Shown one piece after another: positions 43,625-57,980 of a stretch of 64,000 bases of DNA. Each line of letters begins with the position of its first letter. Positions within the stretch are counted from its first letter, which is position 1. Both the position numbers and the translations under genes were made by a program. The notes under the pieces are model-generated. The model did no database searches, had not been told where the DNA came from, and was given only the letters and a program-made list of their open reading frames with translations. Source of the stretch: Zychaea mexicana (lineage: Eukaryota; Mucoromycota; Mucoromycetes; Mucorales; Lichtheimiaceae); contig NW_026516836.1 of assembly GCF_025766255.1 (NCBI RefSeq), positions 1-64,000 on the forward strand, in the 5' to 3' direction.

Positions 43625-46477
43625 TTAGTAGTTCTGAGCATAAGCTTGCTGGTTGGCGCCAGTGTGTTGTTGCTGAGGGGGATACTGCGGATACGCAGTA
43701 GGCTGTGGGTGCTGTTGCTGAGGAGTCATGGGTGTGCCCATACCATAGGGATTGTAGCTTTGTTGTGGTTGTTGTTCTGGTTGCTGCTGTTGCTGGGGCT
43801 GTTGAGGAGGGTACGGCGTGGAATAGGATGGCTGTGCGGGATATGAAACGGGAGTGCTGCTGGGTTGAACTTGAGCATAAGCTTGCTGTGGTTGCTGTTG
43901 TTGAGCAACGGGTTGCTCCACAGGTGGATTAGACGGTGATTGAGGCTGCTGTTGCTGCTGTACTGGCGCAGTTTCAGGATATCCATAAGCAGGTGGAGGC
44001 GCCTGCTGTGGAGATTGTTGAGGCATTTGTTGGGGTGGCTGCTGCTGCGGTGGCTGCTGCTGCTGCTGAATAGCAGGCGGATACTGTTGCTGCTGATGGT
44101 GCACGCCAGGAGAAGCTTGAGTATGGGGATAGCCTTGTGGGTATGCGGTGGGTTGTTGTTGCAGTTGTTGAGGAGGTTGCTGCTGATAAGCTTGATAGCT
44201 GCTCTCAGATGGAGGACCACCGCTATATGTGGGCTGCTGTGGCATTGGCTGTTGTTGCTGCTGTTGTTGGGGTGGGTACACGCCGTAACCTTGCGTCTGC
44301 TGAGGCGTCGAATATTCATGGCCTATATAGCGCAAGCATTAGTAGCGAAAGACCAGCGGATAAGTTACTCTTACAGGTGTTATTACCACTTGGGGCACCT
44401 GGAGATGTGTACTTGGCAAGCGACGATCCCAACATTCTATCGTACATGCTTCGAGCATGCAAGAACTTTTCATTCAAGGCAATCAGTTCATCTAATAACA
44501 CAAACAATAAGCATTACTCTCTTGAACGCCACTGGAAAAGGGTAAATGAGAAGAATCCGAATTACATACCTTTCTTTAGACTGTATTTTTCAATTAAACG
44601 CACGAGCTTGGGGCGGATAGCGAGTGAATTATTGTACAGGTTCTGTAATTCTTCATTTTCCGAGAATGCATCCTTTTGCGGGTCGATGCGTGTCAACATA
44701 TCCAAAAGACGATCCACATTCTGGAGCTCACCCATTACTTCGGCTTCCATTTGTGCTTCCTTTAGCAAATCTGCTGGCGAGGGATCCACAATTTTTTCCT
44801 ATTTTTGTATCCCATTTAGTTAATTTTTCACTCCTTACCGCTATTCAAAGAAGTTGCGAGGGATAACGATATCAACAGAAACATACCACGTAATTCACAG
44901 GGAAAATGCCCATTTGTCCTCGAAGTTCTCCCTTCCACCAATCGCGGTAGACACTCTCAATAACTCGGATAATATCGCCCTTTTGAAAACCCAATTCGCC
45001 TTGTTCGGTAGGCTGGAAATCATAAAGCGCGCGCACCCGCGATACTTTTGGAGCAACATCTTGCTTGGGCTATATTATGTATAATTCATATACATTAGGT
45101 ATGTATCATATTTGTATTCCCGGTTACTGTATACATGTATCTTTCGACAATAAGTTACCTTTGGTGCTGCAGCAGCGTCCGTAGTACCAACATTAGATGC
45201 CGACGATGCGGTTGCCTTGGTAACAGAAGAAGAAGCCTAATTAGAGCGATCACCATACCAGTTAGTAATCAAGTACGCATCTTAGACCCCCACACCCAAT
45301 CTTTTTTTAAGAGTTACCCGATAAGTAGATCGTTTCTCGGATTCCGACAATGACAACGCAAGTGCCAACTGAAGCTCTTCCTCTTCCTTTTGCTTATCCA
45401 ACTCGGTCTGTAGTTCATATACCATATACCATCCAGTATATGTTTAGTGATTAATAATTGATAGAACACAAAAATCAATTTGCTTTTACCTGGGTATATT
45501 CTTTCTTTGGCTTCTGTGGGTTGGGGAATTGAATCCCTTCTGCACGAAGTGAATGATAGACTTCATTCATCAGTCCAAGGCTCGAATCGGTGCTGAATTC
45601 CAGGGAGCATACTTGAATAAGTTCAAGTGCTCTTTTGCGCACACTTTCATGCGTAGTCTATGTATGTACATGCATCATGATCGTTAAGAAAAGAAACGGA
45701 ACCACAACAATTTTGCATAACCCTTTCTATTCCTTTTCAATGACTCGTTCTTACTTTATCATGAATAAGCTTGCTCAACGCATTTGTAAACACGCGGGAC
45801 GAAATCTCTCGGTGTACTGTAATACCACAGTTTTTCACCAATGCTTCTGATAACTATATAGAAGACATTTATGGCGTTTTAGCATAAACTTGAGGACGGG
45901 AAGGGGGTGAATAGATAAGCAAACGCAGGAAAGCGAACTTACAGCCAAGGCGTACAGTTGGACGTTGGCATTCCGGCTGGTAAATCGCTTGGTAACAGCA
46001 GTAGCACAATCCCGGGCACTATAGAGATCCAAAAGCGTTAGATTTAATTCTCCACATTCTTTCAACTATTGCCAAGAGAATTCCCGTGCCCCGTCCCTTT
46101 TCAAAGGGGATTGCCGCGAAGCAGCTGCAGGAAGTTCCCTGCAAAAGAAAAGAGAAGGAAGGCCAAGGCTTGGCACCCAGTTTACGTGGTTCAAATGATC
46201 AAACAATTACTTTTCAGGTGTTCCTCGAGAAACCTTGTCACAAACACCCAGGATAAGCTCCCAGTTTTCAGATGTGAGATTTTCGTTGGTCGCAGCAGCT
46301 ATAGAGCAATCGAAGTCAGTTATGTTATCCTTGGCGCTTTTACAAATATGCACATCCGCCACAAACATTATAAATTCTTTGCAAGTATTTATCTTAGCTC
46401 ACTAAATTACTGACTGCATTAACAGTACATAGTCACTTACCGACAGATTCTTCAAATGGGTTAGGTTTTGAGAACAT
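43625..46477 (-). CDS. HSE1: ESCRT-0 subunit Hse1 (STAM homologue): VHS, SH3, coiled coil, Gln/Pro-rich tail
   Basis: Hse1 works with Vps27 on endosomes to bind ubiquitinated cargo for multivesicular-body sorting. The spliced product starts [16 protein letters not shown] domain follows ([56 protein letters not shown]). Then come a ubiquitin-interacting motif ([17 protein letters not shown], about 45350-45400) and an SH3 domain ([39 protein letters not shown], about 44890-45050). The helical GAT-like segment is [20 protein letters not shown] to RLIEKYSL (44562-44789). The last exon is a 230-residue Gln/Pro/Tyr-rich tail. At least eight short introns are present. The tail's repeats produce long spurious frames on the other strand. 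Confidence 0.92.
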
Positions 46478-46977
46478 GTAGAAAAAAGAAAGAAAAAGGT
46501 TCACCTTCTTTTCCTCGAGGTTCGATTGAAGCGGAATAGAAACGGGTGTGGTCGCCCTGTGCGCCTAAGTAGTCCTCCGACGTTTTCGTCCAGCTGGGCG
46601 CGTCACTTGCTGATCTTGCATGGTAAATCACCCTCTTGTACTACCACGGTCTCCAAAAGTTTCTTCTCTGTTTTCATTTAAAATGCCATGATTTGCTAAC
46701 CTTTATTGTCCTCACGCACTATCTAAGAATTTCATTCAGAAATGAAGGGATGGTCATGCTTCTAAAGCCCAATATGGAAGGATTATCAGTCCACTTCTTT
46801 TATTGGATTTTTGATGAATGATATATATTGGAATAGTCAAGCACGATGCCTAATAATATAAATAAGCAAGATTTCTAATATTACATAATACAACTTGTTC
46901 CATTTGATACTGATAATACAATAGTACGGGAGGAAACACAACATTTTTGAAAACTGTGGTTTATAATCAGCTATAGT
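46478..46977. other. Short intergenic between two minus-strand genes
   Basis: This spacer holds the promoter side of HSE1 and the 3' end region of the carrier gene. I see no gene in it. Confidence 0.5.
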
Positions 46978-49896
46978 TTACTGTTTTACATTGGAAGCGC
47001 TAGTGCTGGATTGAAGGTTGCTGGCAGTGATCGTAATACTGCTTCTATTACCTATAACTCGCATATCAGTTCTATGCTCTTCTCTAATTTGTTCGTCGTT
47101 ATCAATTGATGTAATTGACAACCGAGATCGAGCACTTTCAAACGATTGCGCTCTTTGAAGTTGCTGATGGTCCGCTAAAACAGGAGCAACATCGTAGGTT
47201 TCCTGTTGTGCTATCTGCCATGCTGGAGCAACTTCAATCGCTGTCAACTCGGACGTTTCAAATGTTCGTGCAGGCTTGTTCGTTGCTGCTGTCGTTGCAG
47301 TCGGTCCATCTTTGGCAGTGTTGGAGGTCATCGATCGAAGTAATGTAGGTGATGCAGATTGCTCAAGACTACTAGTGTCATCAGGTTTCTGCTGTTGTTG
47401 GAGAGATCCTCCTCCTTTGTGGCCAACCGTAGGAGATGGATAACAGAATTGGTGGAAGCCCGTATCATCATGATTACCCCTTTGGTTCATGTCGCCACTG
47501 AAAGTAGATGGTGTTGTTGTGACAGTAGCAGTAGCGGTGGCGATATCTGCAGCTGGAGCAACCAGACCTGGTTCTTCCGCCCCACCGACTTGATGCTTCT
47601 CATTGCTGCGCTTGTCACCATTGTTTATGTTTCGATTTTTGACGATCCATCTTTTAAGGATCTGAACTTGAAAGTTGCCAATGAACAATCTATTATAAGC
47701 ACATGGTGCAAGTGTGTGAGTGTAACGACGAAAAACAAAATATGCAATAAAACAAAAGTCACATACTGGATAATATGATAAAGTAATAGCGGGAGAGAAA
47801 GTACACCAACTACACCGTAGCTGTTTTGAGAGTACAGAACATTGATCAAAGGAATACCCATGGATACTGTCTTGGTCGCGCCACAATACTAAGTTAAAAA
47901 ATTGTAACCAGACGAGGTGTTATTATACTGCTAATTCGTGTTACGTCTTAAACTATCAAAAGAATGGTAACGACCATCGTTTACATACCATAATAGCTAC
48001 AGTATCTTCCCTACCAAATCTCCATTGCGAAATCCACTGAGGCTCAGATACAAATTTGGACGGCCATGGAGCTCGGGCAACGAATAAGCACAAGGCGCAC
48101 CCAAAGACGTACATGAAAATATCCACAAAGACGATCGAGACGATGTCGACAGCAGTCATCTGATCGAATGCATTGCTAGCGACACCATCGCAAAATACAG
48201 ACCAAACGAGACATAGCAGAGCGAGGTTGTTGATGATAGGAAAACGTAGTTTGGCTGCTATCTTTTTTACTGGTTCCGAAAATCGGTATCGAACCAGCTG
48301 GCCAACAACAAGTGGTAGAAGTACAGTAAAACCCAGGTTGCGAAGGATATTGACATAGTCTGGATTACCATGAGGTGTACCCGGTGGAAAAACACGCGCA
48401 TCTTGTTGGAAAACTGAATCAAATGTATGAAAAAAGAGAGCAACAAAATCAAAATGGAATATGTCAGCTTACGCTATAATTCAAGATTTGCGCATTTGGT
48501 TTTTTTATGTGTCTTTCTTTACCAGTCATTAGTGCAGGGCAAATGAAGATGCCAAGAATGTTGCCAAATGCAGCATTGAATAATGCTGTAAAAATATGAC
48601 ATTATAATTTTGATTAGTAAACAGAGCAAGTAACTTCCATACATATTCGAATTAAAGGATGTGTTCCAACTTGATCTACTACATACCCCCACTATCGTTT
48701 CCTTTAGCATTTCTCGTCATGACCACGTTAGATGATACTGTCGTACTGGTCGATAATGCAATCATCCAGCCCTTATAAACCGAATTATCGATCTTGGCAT
48801 TTGCAGTAATAAGCATAAGGACGATGGCGTACATAAGAAACGGCAAGACAAGGAAGTTTATCACTTGAATAACCAAATGGAGTCGCCACCGCAGAATCGT
48901 TTTCAGCATCACGCGAACATCGATACCCAACCCGGATAGCAAGAAAATAACAATGACGGCGCCCCATTTGACTGTATACTGCGCTTGTATCGTACCGTTG
49001 GCTTTACCGACATCCGGGAACAGCCATGCCATTCCAATGACAAAAGCCAAACCCAATAAGAACCAATACTTGATGAACAAAGATTTAGCAGTCTTGTTGG
49101 TGGCATTCAGTTTTTTATGCATGTACTTTCGTTTTGCATGTTTGGAAGATGATAGTGCTGTTGTGTGGTTGTCGCAATTATCTGCTGTTGCTGCTGCTTG
49201 AGCAATCTCGAGATTGCTTAGAGCGTTTGTGTGATCCTTATCATTGTTGTTATGTGTTGGATCGTTGGTGACTTTATCCATCTGATCAAGATCAAATGAG
49301 TGGTACTTCTCCGCGTGCGGAGCGACGGAAGCTGCATTGGTGATATCGTATTCTTCCTCCTCGGCCAATGGACCTGGTGGCATCGATGCGCGGTTGTTTG
49401 CGTTGTGATAGTACCCTGTGCTGTATCGCCAATGTTCAGCGCGTGGATTGTACAACGTTGTCGTGCTGTTTTCGTTAAAATAATACGGGCCGCCGACCAT
49501 ACTGCTTCTGTTGCTTCCTGATGCAATTGTTGAGCTACTTGGTGGTACTATAGGCTGCTGTTGGTAGTGCTGCTGTTGCGGATCATGCGGCGTCTCGATG
49601 ATGATATGGTGGCTGATACTGCTCCTTCTACTTAGCGTTGAGCTCATATCGATCTCATCAATCAAGGCCATGGCTGCCATGGAAAGTCTGTTGTCAGCAT
49701 AGTATTGGCTATTACGTGGCGACGAAGGCTCACTTTGAGGATTAGTAACGGTTGCGCTGCTGTTGGTAGAGTCATAGTGCCGGGACTCAATGATAATACG
49801 GTGGATGTTTGGTGAGGGCGGAGGACCGGTAGTAAAGGACGGTTGTGGTGGTTGGTGGGACCCAGGATCGGTTTGAAAACTTGTTCTCCGGGACAT
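46978..49896 (-). CDS. RCH1: SLC10A7/Rch1-type bile-acid:Na+ symporter family carrier
   Basis: Members of this family are plasma-membrane or Golgi proteins that negatively regulate calcium entry (yeast Rch1) and affect glycosylation (human SLC10A7). An unusually long N-terminal cytosolic part of about 270 residues is rich in Ser, Asn, Gln and His. The membrane domain begins YWFLLGLAFVIGMAWLFPDV. It continues GAVIVIFLLSGLGID, LHLVIQVINFLVLPFLMYAI and STSTTVSSNVVMTRNAKGND, the last being the family's conserved PPPxSS-like region. Later exons give NILGIFICPALMTGK, GFTVLLPLVVGQLVRYR, FVDIFMYVFGCALCLFVAR and GIPLINVLY, for about ten helices. The last exon is a 230-residue Ser/Thr/Gln-rich tail ending SASNVKQ. 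Four to five introns are present. Transport substrate is not predictable. Confidence 0.87.
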
Positions 49897-52800
49897 CTAG
49901 TGGGATTCTCGGCTATCGGCAGGAAAACCTTTAACAGTATAAATATACGCTACTGTGTAAAGGATGGTAGTATTTTTGTTTTGTGCAGAAGAAAAAAGAA
50001 CGAAGATGCTTTTGCCCTTTGGAAAATGGAAAGCAATCAAACTAATAACGAAAGGAAGGGAGGTGTAATAAGTATAGTAGAAGAAAAATAGGCACCAACA
50101 ACACAGCAACTAATAGCTGGAAATCAAGAAATAAAAAAGATACAAAGGCGCATCCTTGCGCATTGTTGTATATCATAGTTGTACATAAGAAGCTCGCCGT
50201 TAAAATACTGCTTCTATGCTTCTTTGCACGGAGCATGCAGCAAGTGTTTCATCCATCAATAAAAGGCCACTCATTCGGCAATTTGCACGTTGAAGGGGGG
50301 AAGCAAGGGGTCTTAGTCTTCATTCCAAAATCAGTGAACCTTTTATGTTTCAAGATTTATTTACTTTTTCATACCATTAAGATAGATGGAGGGAGATTAT
50401 ATTTTTTCTCGTAACACCAGCATTTCTGACGAATGCAACCGAAACCATCACCGGGTTCTACGAAATCTTGAAGCTACCAGTACTATACAAACGGCGTTTT
50501 CTGCTTACACGATCTTAACAGATTATATACAATAGTGTATGACAGATGTGAATCCTTCGAGCATCAATACTGAAGTACTTGTATTAATAAGAAAGAGCAG
50601 TAACGTTTTGCTCTCTTGCACCTTTTACTAAGCAAAAGAACAATAGAATAATCTTCTCGCTACCGTACTGATCATCAAATCCAGACCAAGATGATAGTAG
50701 GCTACTACATGTATGTATGTAAGGGGCTAATCATGTAAAGGAGAGAGAAGCTCTCGTTTCTTTTTTGGCGCCAGCTGCTAGTGGTTATATTCTAGAGAAA
50801 AAGTTAGAGTGTGTTCAAACAACCAATTGAAATGTAGCAAATCAGAAAAGATACATTCTTTGATTGTGAAGGTCGATCTGTGTAACATACAACATTCTAA
50901 ATTTGTATCAACCAGAAAACATGGCAATGAGGTAAGCGCTCACACGGTGATTACTCCCAATAAACACAACTGCGATAAATAAGTAGATACATACATAATA
51001 CATGGCATTTTAGAATATAGAATTAATTTAACGAAAACAAACTGTTTCTTTGAAGAAAGTGACGCCTTGTTTCTCAGTATGGCGGTATGAACGCTGCTGT
51101 TGCTGTTGCTGCTGTTATTGTTGCTGCAACAATCAACTTTAATTTTGAAACACTGTGCATCAAGTTGATTAAATGCACCACCGTTCAATTCAAGCTTTAT
51201 CCTTGCGCAAAGCAACATTAGCTTCAATGTGTAAACTAGGGTAGTTGAGCATGATAATTTCAAAACATAAATTTGTATACAGTATACTGGGAGAAGGAAG
51301 ATGCTAAGATGCTGTTTCACATACGTATACATAATAGATAAAGTGGTGATGAGGCGTTTTACCTTTTACGTATGGAAACATGATCTATTCATATAATATC
51401 ATAAATAATTATCATATAATAAAAAATCCATCTGTTGTATAGAGAGTCAATGATGATAATTTACGCACATTAGCAGTAATGTTCTGAGTAGTAATGATAT
51501 ACATTTTTTCAATAGGCATTTTCATCATCTTTTGATATCATAGATGCTTGTTATATGATGTTATCACAGGTAAAGTGCTGTGTGATGTATTATGCGTATT
51601 GATATGTTTCAGCCACATTTTTAACACAACTCACTAATAAATGAACAGCCAACAACCATCGAGGACAACATGGTTCTAGTCCCTAGGTGGTATAGATAGG
51701 TATTAGAAGCTCTACCACAGTGTACAACTTTCGCCCAAGTAAACCTTTAAAATCTTACTTCAAAAATTCTTCATAATGCTCCTTTTTTGTAACATCATAT
51801 TTAGTTTAACATTTTGTCTATCTAAAATTATTTTAGAGGTTGTCGTTGTTGTAGCCCCAGTAAAGAACATTAAATACGAATACCAATGATGAATAACTGT
51901 ATCAAAGCGGTCTGTTGAAGCAAAGTGAATCATGATTCTACAAGTTGCAAGAAAGAGTTTTCTTTCGATGTATGTGGAGCGTCATTTTACTTGTGTAATT
52001 CATCTACCCTGAGTATAATACTTGCGTGAAGCTGTCATGATACTCCAGATTCAAAATCAGCAGGCCATTACCGTTTCTTGCTATTTCCCTGATGCGTAAT
52101 AAACAATCGAACATATTTATACATCTCTAAAAGTATGACGCAAGTTTGCGTTTTTATGCAGTCCTTTTTTATCATACTCCCCTGTCTGCCGGTGGTGCTT
52201 CTCTAGGTATATCAAGGAGCAAGCGCATCATTTTAATATTGATTCAGACCAAAAAAAAAACTCTTAATCGACAATGTCGAGCAAAAATACTGCTTTTACT
52301 CCTTTTCTTGTTGGGAAATCCGGTTCGTTTGATTCGCTAATAAGAGAACACCCTTTATTGGCTACTAAGCTGCTGAAATAATCCTATGTATTTGCTAAAG
52401 GAATTCCTAGTACATACATACCACGCCTTTTTTACAGGAGACAAAAACAAGAATCAGTAAAATTGGGCCCTTGCTGCTCGTGTATGCATGATGAACTGGT
52501 TTTTTAATACAAAGCCACTTTATTTTATGCAAGTTTTTTCGAGGCTTTCCTTATTTTATGTTCAAACTTTACTAGTACTACTTTTACTTACTAGCAAGTA
52601 TCCTAGTTCTGATTTCAATGGTATATTGTGAACCCTTGACGAAAAACATTTTCTAAAAAATTTCAATACCAACAGCGCAAGGAGCATTTCTTGTGACACT
52701 GTGGTGCTACGTATTGTATGATACAGCAGCTTAGGCACACATAACACAGCAGCACAGCACAAGAAGCGGCTAGATCAACCAGATTATTACTGTAGAAAAA

Positions 52801-55800
52801 CAAGTAGGAGTTCATCTTTACGTGAGAGAAAATTAAAGGGTGTTTCCTCGGATAAACTGTTTGTCTTTATCTGTCATTCGTACTTTGTTATGGTCAAAAG
52901 AGCCTTACGCGCGAAAGAATAGGTGATATTTTTTCCCCTTTCCATCGATCGAAATATTGTATTCCTTCTGTTTTGCTTACCCCTCTCCTTAGCCCCCTGA
53001 TTCGGAGCGAGCGAGGTGTTGACATATACGTCGGTGATTGGAAGAACCATGATCAGTACATTTTCGAAAATGCGGTTGCACAAGCAACGTTACATGATCT
53101 ACATTGACACCTTTCAAAACAAGAACCAGCAAAAACAAAATGATTGCTATCAAAATCGATCGCACACATACATAATTAGAATCAGAGGTTCCAATTGTTC
53201 CTGAACAAGGCTGTGCTGCTCTCTGCGACTGCAAAGAAAAATGCAAAAGTAGTTTTCTGAGCAGAATCGTGAAACAAAGACGCATCGACAAGTGTTATTC
53301 GTCATTATAGGGATGCTTTGATGCAGTTGCAGCAAACAGAAGCGGATATTTTCCCGCATATCATATGTTAACCATGAAAGTACGCGCTTAAAGTACAGAC
53401 GATAGCGGCTTTGGTACACAAACATGGATGTACTGCTTGGATGATCTGTCTTTATATTAGACGCTCTCACCACACGATTTGCTATCTGCTACAAACACTA
53501 TCCTATACGACTAGCTTTATTACTCTTACTGACTGCTATCGGTAGAGTCGAGCGATAAATTAGGGGGGCATCACTAAGGGGTTGGAAGGATGCGCAAAAA
53601 ATATAATGATGGGCTTGTATGTTCATGATGGTTTCATGAATGGTGTGCAGGTTCGGAGAACAAAGAGGACGCGTCATCAACATCATCGTCGATCTTTACA
53701 TGCGGTCATCATCATCGGCCGAGTCCTTTGTTCATTTGTCGATGGTAATAGCACCGTAGAAATCGGATCTTCTCTCAATTCCCCCTTCTTCTTGTCGTTT
53801 CGCTTTTGTTTGTGCAACCACGAAGAAGCGCATCGTGGATTATATTGCAGCGTAATTATAAGTCTTGTAAGATGATGCGCATAAAACGAATGTAGGTGTG
53901 TATATGAGAAATATACTAAGCTGTGCATTACATATTATAGCAGCATAAATAGCGAGCGCACGCACATACCACTTACATACACTCCCATACGCGTCACGCA
54001 TAATAAGGGAAATCTGTATATATTTCTTGGCAACTCTATCCATCGTTTACCCCCGCTTTCCTTGTTCGACTGCTTTTTCGGAGCGAGTACCGAAAGATTG
54101 GCTAGGTTCTAGTCAAATGATGATGATAATGATAATGATGACGGGGTTAATAGACAGGGTTGGCGCTGCAAATGCTATTATGAATCATTCTTAATTTCAG
54201 TAATACACGTGATGATAGGCAGACGAGCAGCAAAGTGGTGCAACCATATGGGAAGGACAAACTAGCCAATCGCGTTGCGTAAAAAATACTAAATCCTGTC
54301 AACAAAGACATTGCAAAAGTGGAACGTGATACTGCAGTTCAAGGTTTACGAGAAAGAAAAAGAAAGAAAGTCAGAAAGGAAAGAGAGTGCGGTGGATAAG
54401 CGAGTCAAGTCAAAAGGAGAGAGATAGACATGGACCCTAACGACAAAAAAAATGCACTCTTGTTTTAGTCCCCCAACCCCAAGCCTTCCTCGGTCGAGCG
54501 AGAATAATGGCAGATCTAGACTGTCGTTGTAATGCTGTGCGGGTAAGGCAACTTTATTAATTTAAGCTTTCTTTATGATGACAATGTTAATAGTACTAAT
54601 AATTATAAAATGTTGAAGTTTTGCGCTACCAAGCAACATGCTGCGTTACCATGTTGTTGCCGTGTGTGCTATAGAGACTGGCTCGGTGTGCACGGGGTAT
54701 TGGTTACCATGACGACGATCCTTATTTTCTTTGTTTGTCGTCATGGTGGTGCTATCTTATTAGTATATATCACTATTGGAGAAAGTGTGGTGCTTGACAG
54801 TGGGATAATAGTCCAAGAAGCAAAAGTGAGAAGAAAACGATGCTGAGAACATGTGTGTTGTGCGTGATCAAACCAGCTGTTCGATTTGTATATTCGGCAT
54901 CATACTCTAAATAAGAAAGAGAGAGAGAGAGAGAATAAAAGAGAGACCGAGATAGGTCATAAATTTTTTTTTGCTATAATTATCATTAGTATAAACAACA
55001 CTTATTGTGTTGGTGGGGAGGTGTGCATTATGTGTTTCTGTGACTGAAAATTGTGCTGCAGTATGCACAGACCTTCCTGCATATGCCCGTTTATTATTCA
55101 ACGCTACCGAATGCTGTATGTGCTGGAAATAACACCATTGAAGATAATTCGCCTTGTCTAATACAAGTAATATTCTCGGTGTTATCCGTTGGAAAGGCAG
55201 ATTGCAAATGGAACACGCACCCTTGTTGATGATGGCAAGAGAACCCTTTTTTCGTAATCTTTTTTTTATGATGTACAGACTTTATTTTCCGCTAGACCGA
55301 CAGTTCTTTCTATTGCCGCTTGAAAACAAAAGGCTCGTATACATCGCATGGTGGTGTCTTCTTTCTTTTCGGTACTTTAAAGATCCAAGCGAACACAGAT
55401 CGTTTTGTGTGATCGAGCGTGCGTGCGTGCGTGCGTATTTGTGTGCGTTGGCGCGTGCGGTAACAGCTCTTTCCATAGCGGTCAAAAAGGATCGTCAATT
55501 ATTGCTCGCATTTGGGAACGCTACAGCAGCATATCAAATCATCCAGTATATCCGAATCGAAAGCACCACCCATCGTCTTTTTTAACCCCTAAGGCGTCTG
55601 TATATAAATACACCGCCCACGGAAAACCTTTTATTGGCGTTTTCTCCAACCTCTTTTTTTTCTTGATTTCTTTCTTTTCTTTCTCTTCTCTGTCTTCTCT
55701 TTTTACCTTTTTGCAGCATAGGCCGGTTTTCTTTCTCTGTGCCTCGAGTCGCATACTATTTATTATACCTTATACTACCCTTTTCAGCTATTGCCCCTTC

Positions 55801-55904
55801 AGGAACACCCTCCCCTTAGCTTTTTCTTCTTCTGCACAAGGGTGACTTTATATTTCTATCATCTCTATATTGTCTGTATACTTAACAGACATCACTATTA
55901 TACT
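49897..55904. other. 6-kb gene-free interval between the carrier and bHLH genes
   Basis: No frame in this interval shows a recognisable domain. The longest (143-146 residues near 55154-55845) overlap low-complexity sequence. Visible items are a (GA)n tract at 54917-54935, a (GTGC)n tract at 55418-55440 and an 11-bp perfect inverted repeat around 54708-54749 (ACCATGACGAC...GTCGTCATGGT). Pyrimidine-rich stretches and CCCCT motifs (about 55796 and 55813) lie just upstream of the bHLH ATG. It most likely contains long 5' leader and regulatory DNA or non-coding transcripts. Confidence 0.45.
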
Positions 55905-57980
55905 ATGCCTTCGCATCGATTTAAAAATATAAGCAGCGGCCGATCCGCTAGGAACACTTCCAATAACTTTTTAAGCTTTACTGCTGGTCCATCCTACCAC
56001 TATGGTTAGTGTCTTTCTTGTGCATATTTTATTAACAACTAAGCAGAAGCAGCAAGTGGACCCTTGAGCTGTTGTTTTATTACATGATTTATTGACAGCA
56101 TCCATATTTAGGGAATGTGTATTCATCGTCAGATATGGCACATGTCGAGGAAAGGTAAGAACAGTAGTTTAATTAGCATACATTATCATATTAACAAGCT
56201 TTTCCTTTCTCACTAAAAATATATCCCTTTTTTGTAATAACACGAAAAGCAGTGCCAATGACCTTGCCCATGTTGACAAGCGCTCAGCCCACAATGCCCT
56301 TGAACGCCAACGCCGTGAAAACCTCAATTCCAAGTTCCAACAACTTGCGCATGCGTTGCCGTCTTTACAAACTGTGCGTCGCCCTAGCAAAACTGTCATC
56401 GTGGCCAAGTCGCTGGAGTTTGGTAAATGACTTTCCTCCCGTATTTCTCGGTTTAACACACATTCGGAGCACAGTAGACTAACCCACCCCCTTCCGCCTC
56501 TTCTTTCACATTACCATGCAAAGTCTCTTCCTCTGTTAACCGAGAAACAAAATTTCAAAGTCAAATTGAGCACTTACGCCGTGAAAACGAGCGACTTCGA
56601 GATCAAGCGTCCAAAACCAAGCCCCAGCAGCGTCACCAACAACAACAACAGAACGTGGCGGGCAGTATCTTCGACGGAACCATCTCATCTTCTTCTTCGT
56701 CTGCTTCTTCGATACTCGAGCAACAACAACAACAACCAATGTATCTGTCACCTGAGTTATTGCTGAATACGAATGGAGCAGCTACCATTGACCAAATTGC
56801 TGTCATAGGCACCGATACGACTACGGCAGCCTACAACAGCAATAGTACGGCGACCCAACTATCGCCACCACCGTCACCTACACCTGCTGTACCACTTTCC
56901 ACCAGTAATAGCCACAGTAACATAAAAAACGCTACTACTACTATTACTTGTGAGGAAAACAAGACATCATCAGCACCCAGTACTGAGACTTCGCCCAAAC
57001 GTAAAGTTTCCTCGACTTTCGAAAGTGGCAACAACGACGAGCCACTGAAACGAGAGAAACGGTCGCCGCCGGCATGCTTAATGGAAAGCATCAACATGAC
57101 AATGACCCCGACAACCACGAATGAAAAGCGAAAGATGCGACAGAATTCAACATCGTCATTGGATGCAAGCTTCATGATGATGACTACCACGAGCGATGCT
57201 GTACCACCCCCGGACCAGAGCGCTGCTGCTGTAGTAAGTGCTATGGCTGAGCAACAACAACAACCAACACCACAGCCAGCACTACTAAGACGCCGCCGTT
57301 CTTCTGCCCAACAGCAGCAAAAGGCAGCTCGTTCCAATTTCCAACATCAGCAACAACAGCAATACCAAGCAGTGGTTACGCCCACAACCTTCATGCGTCG
57401 GCAGCAACACCAACAACAACACGTAATGGTGCGAACTCCAAGTGGTGGTGGTATGATGCCGAACTATATGACGGGACATCGAGGCTATTACGATCATCAG
57501 CAACAACAGCAATTTATGATGAATATGGCAGCTGCTGCTGCCGCCGCCGCCACCGCTGCGGCTCCTACTACGAGTGGACCCGAGCACTTGGATGCACAAC
57601 AGCAACATCGTCAGTACCACCAACGGCAACAACAACAACAACATCAGACACAGCACCCTCATCCTGCTGCTGCTACTTTGATGGTGAATAATGGTAGCTA
57701 TCCTCATCATCTGACAATGATGGATTTAAGATACGACAGCGCGCCGACACCACCAACATCGATGATGACGACGATGTCTCCGGGAACGACAGCTTTTAAT
57801 ATGCAAGATGCCAATAATAGTAATAGTATGTCAGGTGCTGCCGCTGCTGCGGCCGCTGCGGCTAGCACTATGTCGACATCGGTGGTTGCTCAGCAGTATC
57901 AACAGCTCATGGACATCCCATCCATGTATCCACCACCGTACTTTCAGCATGATCCTAATGATGGTAAGATTATGCCATAG
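55905..57980 (+). CDS. bHLH transcription factor with Gln- and Ala-rich regions
   Basis: Exon 1 encodes MPSHRFKNISSGRSARN. Spliced to two short exons (NVYSSSDMAHVEE, SSANDLAHVDK), it reaches the basic helix-loop-helix RSAHNALERQRRENLNSKFQ (basic region, about 56280-56330) and LQTVRRPSKTVIVAKSLEF (helix 2). After an intron (about 56423-56521) the helix extends into a short leucine-zipper-like stretch (QSQIEHLRRENERLRDQ). The His-Glu-Arg pattern (H-x3-E-R-x-R-R) indicates E-box binding of the CACGTG type. The remaining 440 residues are low complexity: poly-Gln, Asn, Ser/Thr, an Ala run (about 57530-57560) and PPPSPTP-type sites, typical of activation regions. The 3' end is MYPPPYFQHDPNDGKIMP. 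It is nuclear and probably binds as a dimer. Target genes are unknown. Confidence 0.9.

Noticed and set aside
43726..44545. Long open frames on both strands within the HSE1 tail
   Set aside because: They are shadows of the Gln/Pro-rich CAG/CAA repeats in the last exon of HSE1.
46500..46560. TTCGATT B-box-like sequence as a tRNA gene
   Set aside because: No A box or cloverleaf pairing could be built; no tRNA gene was supported anywhere in the window.
56831..57337. 168-residue minus-strand frame within the bHLH gene
   Set aside because: It is antisense of low-complexity Gln/Ser/Thr codons and has no domain.
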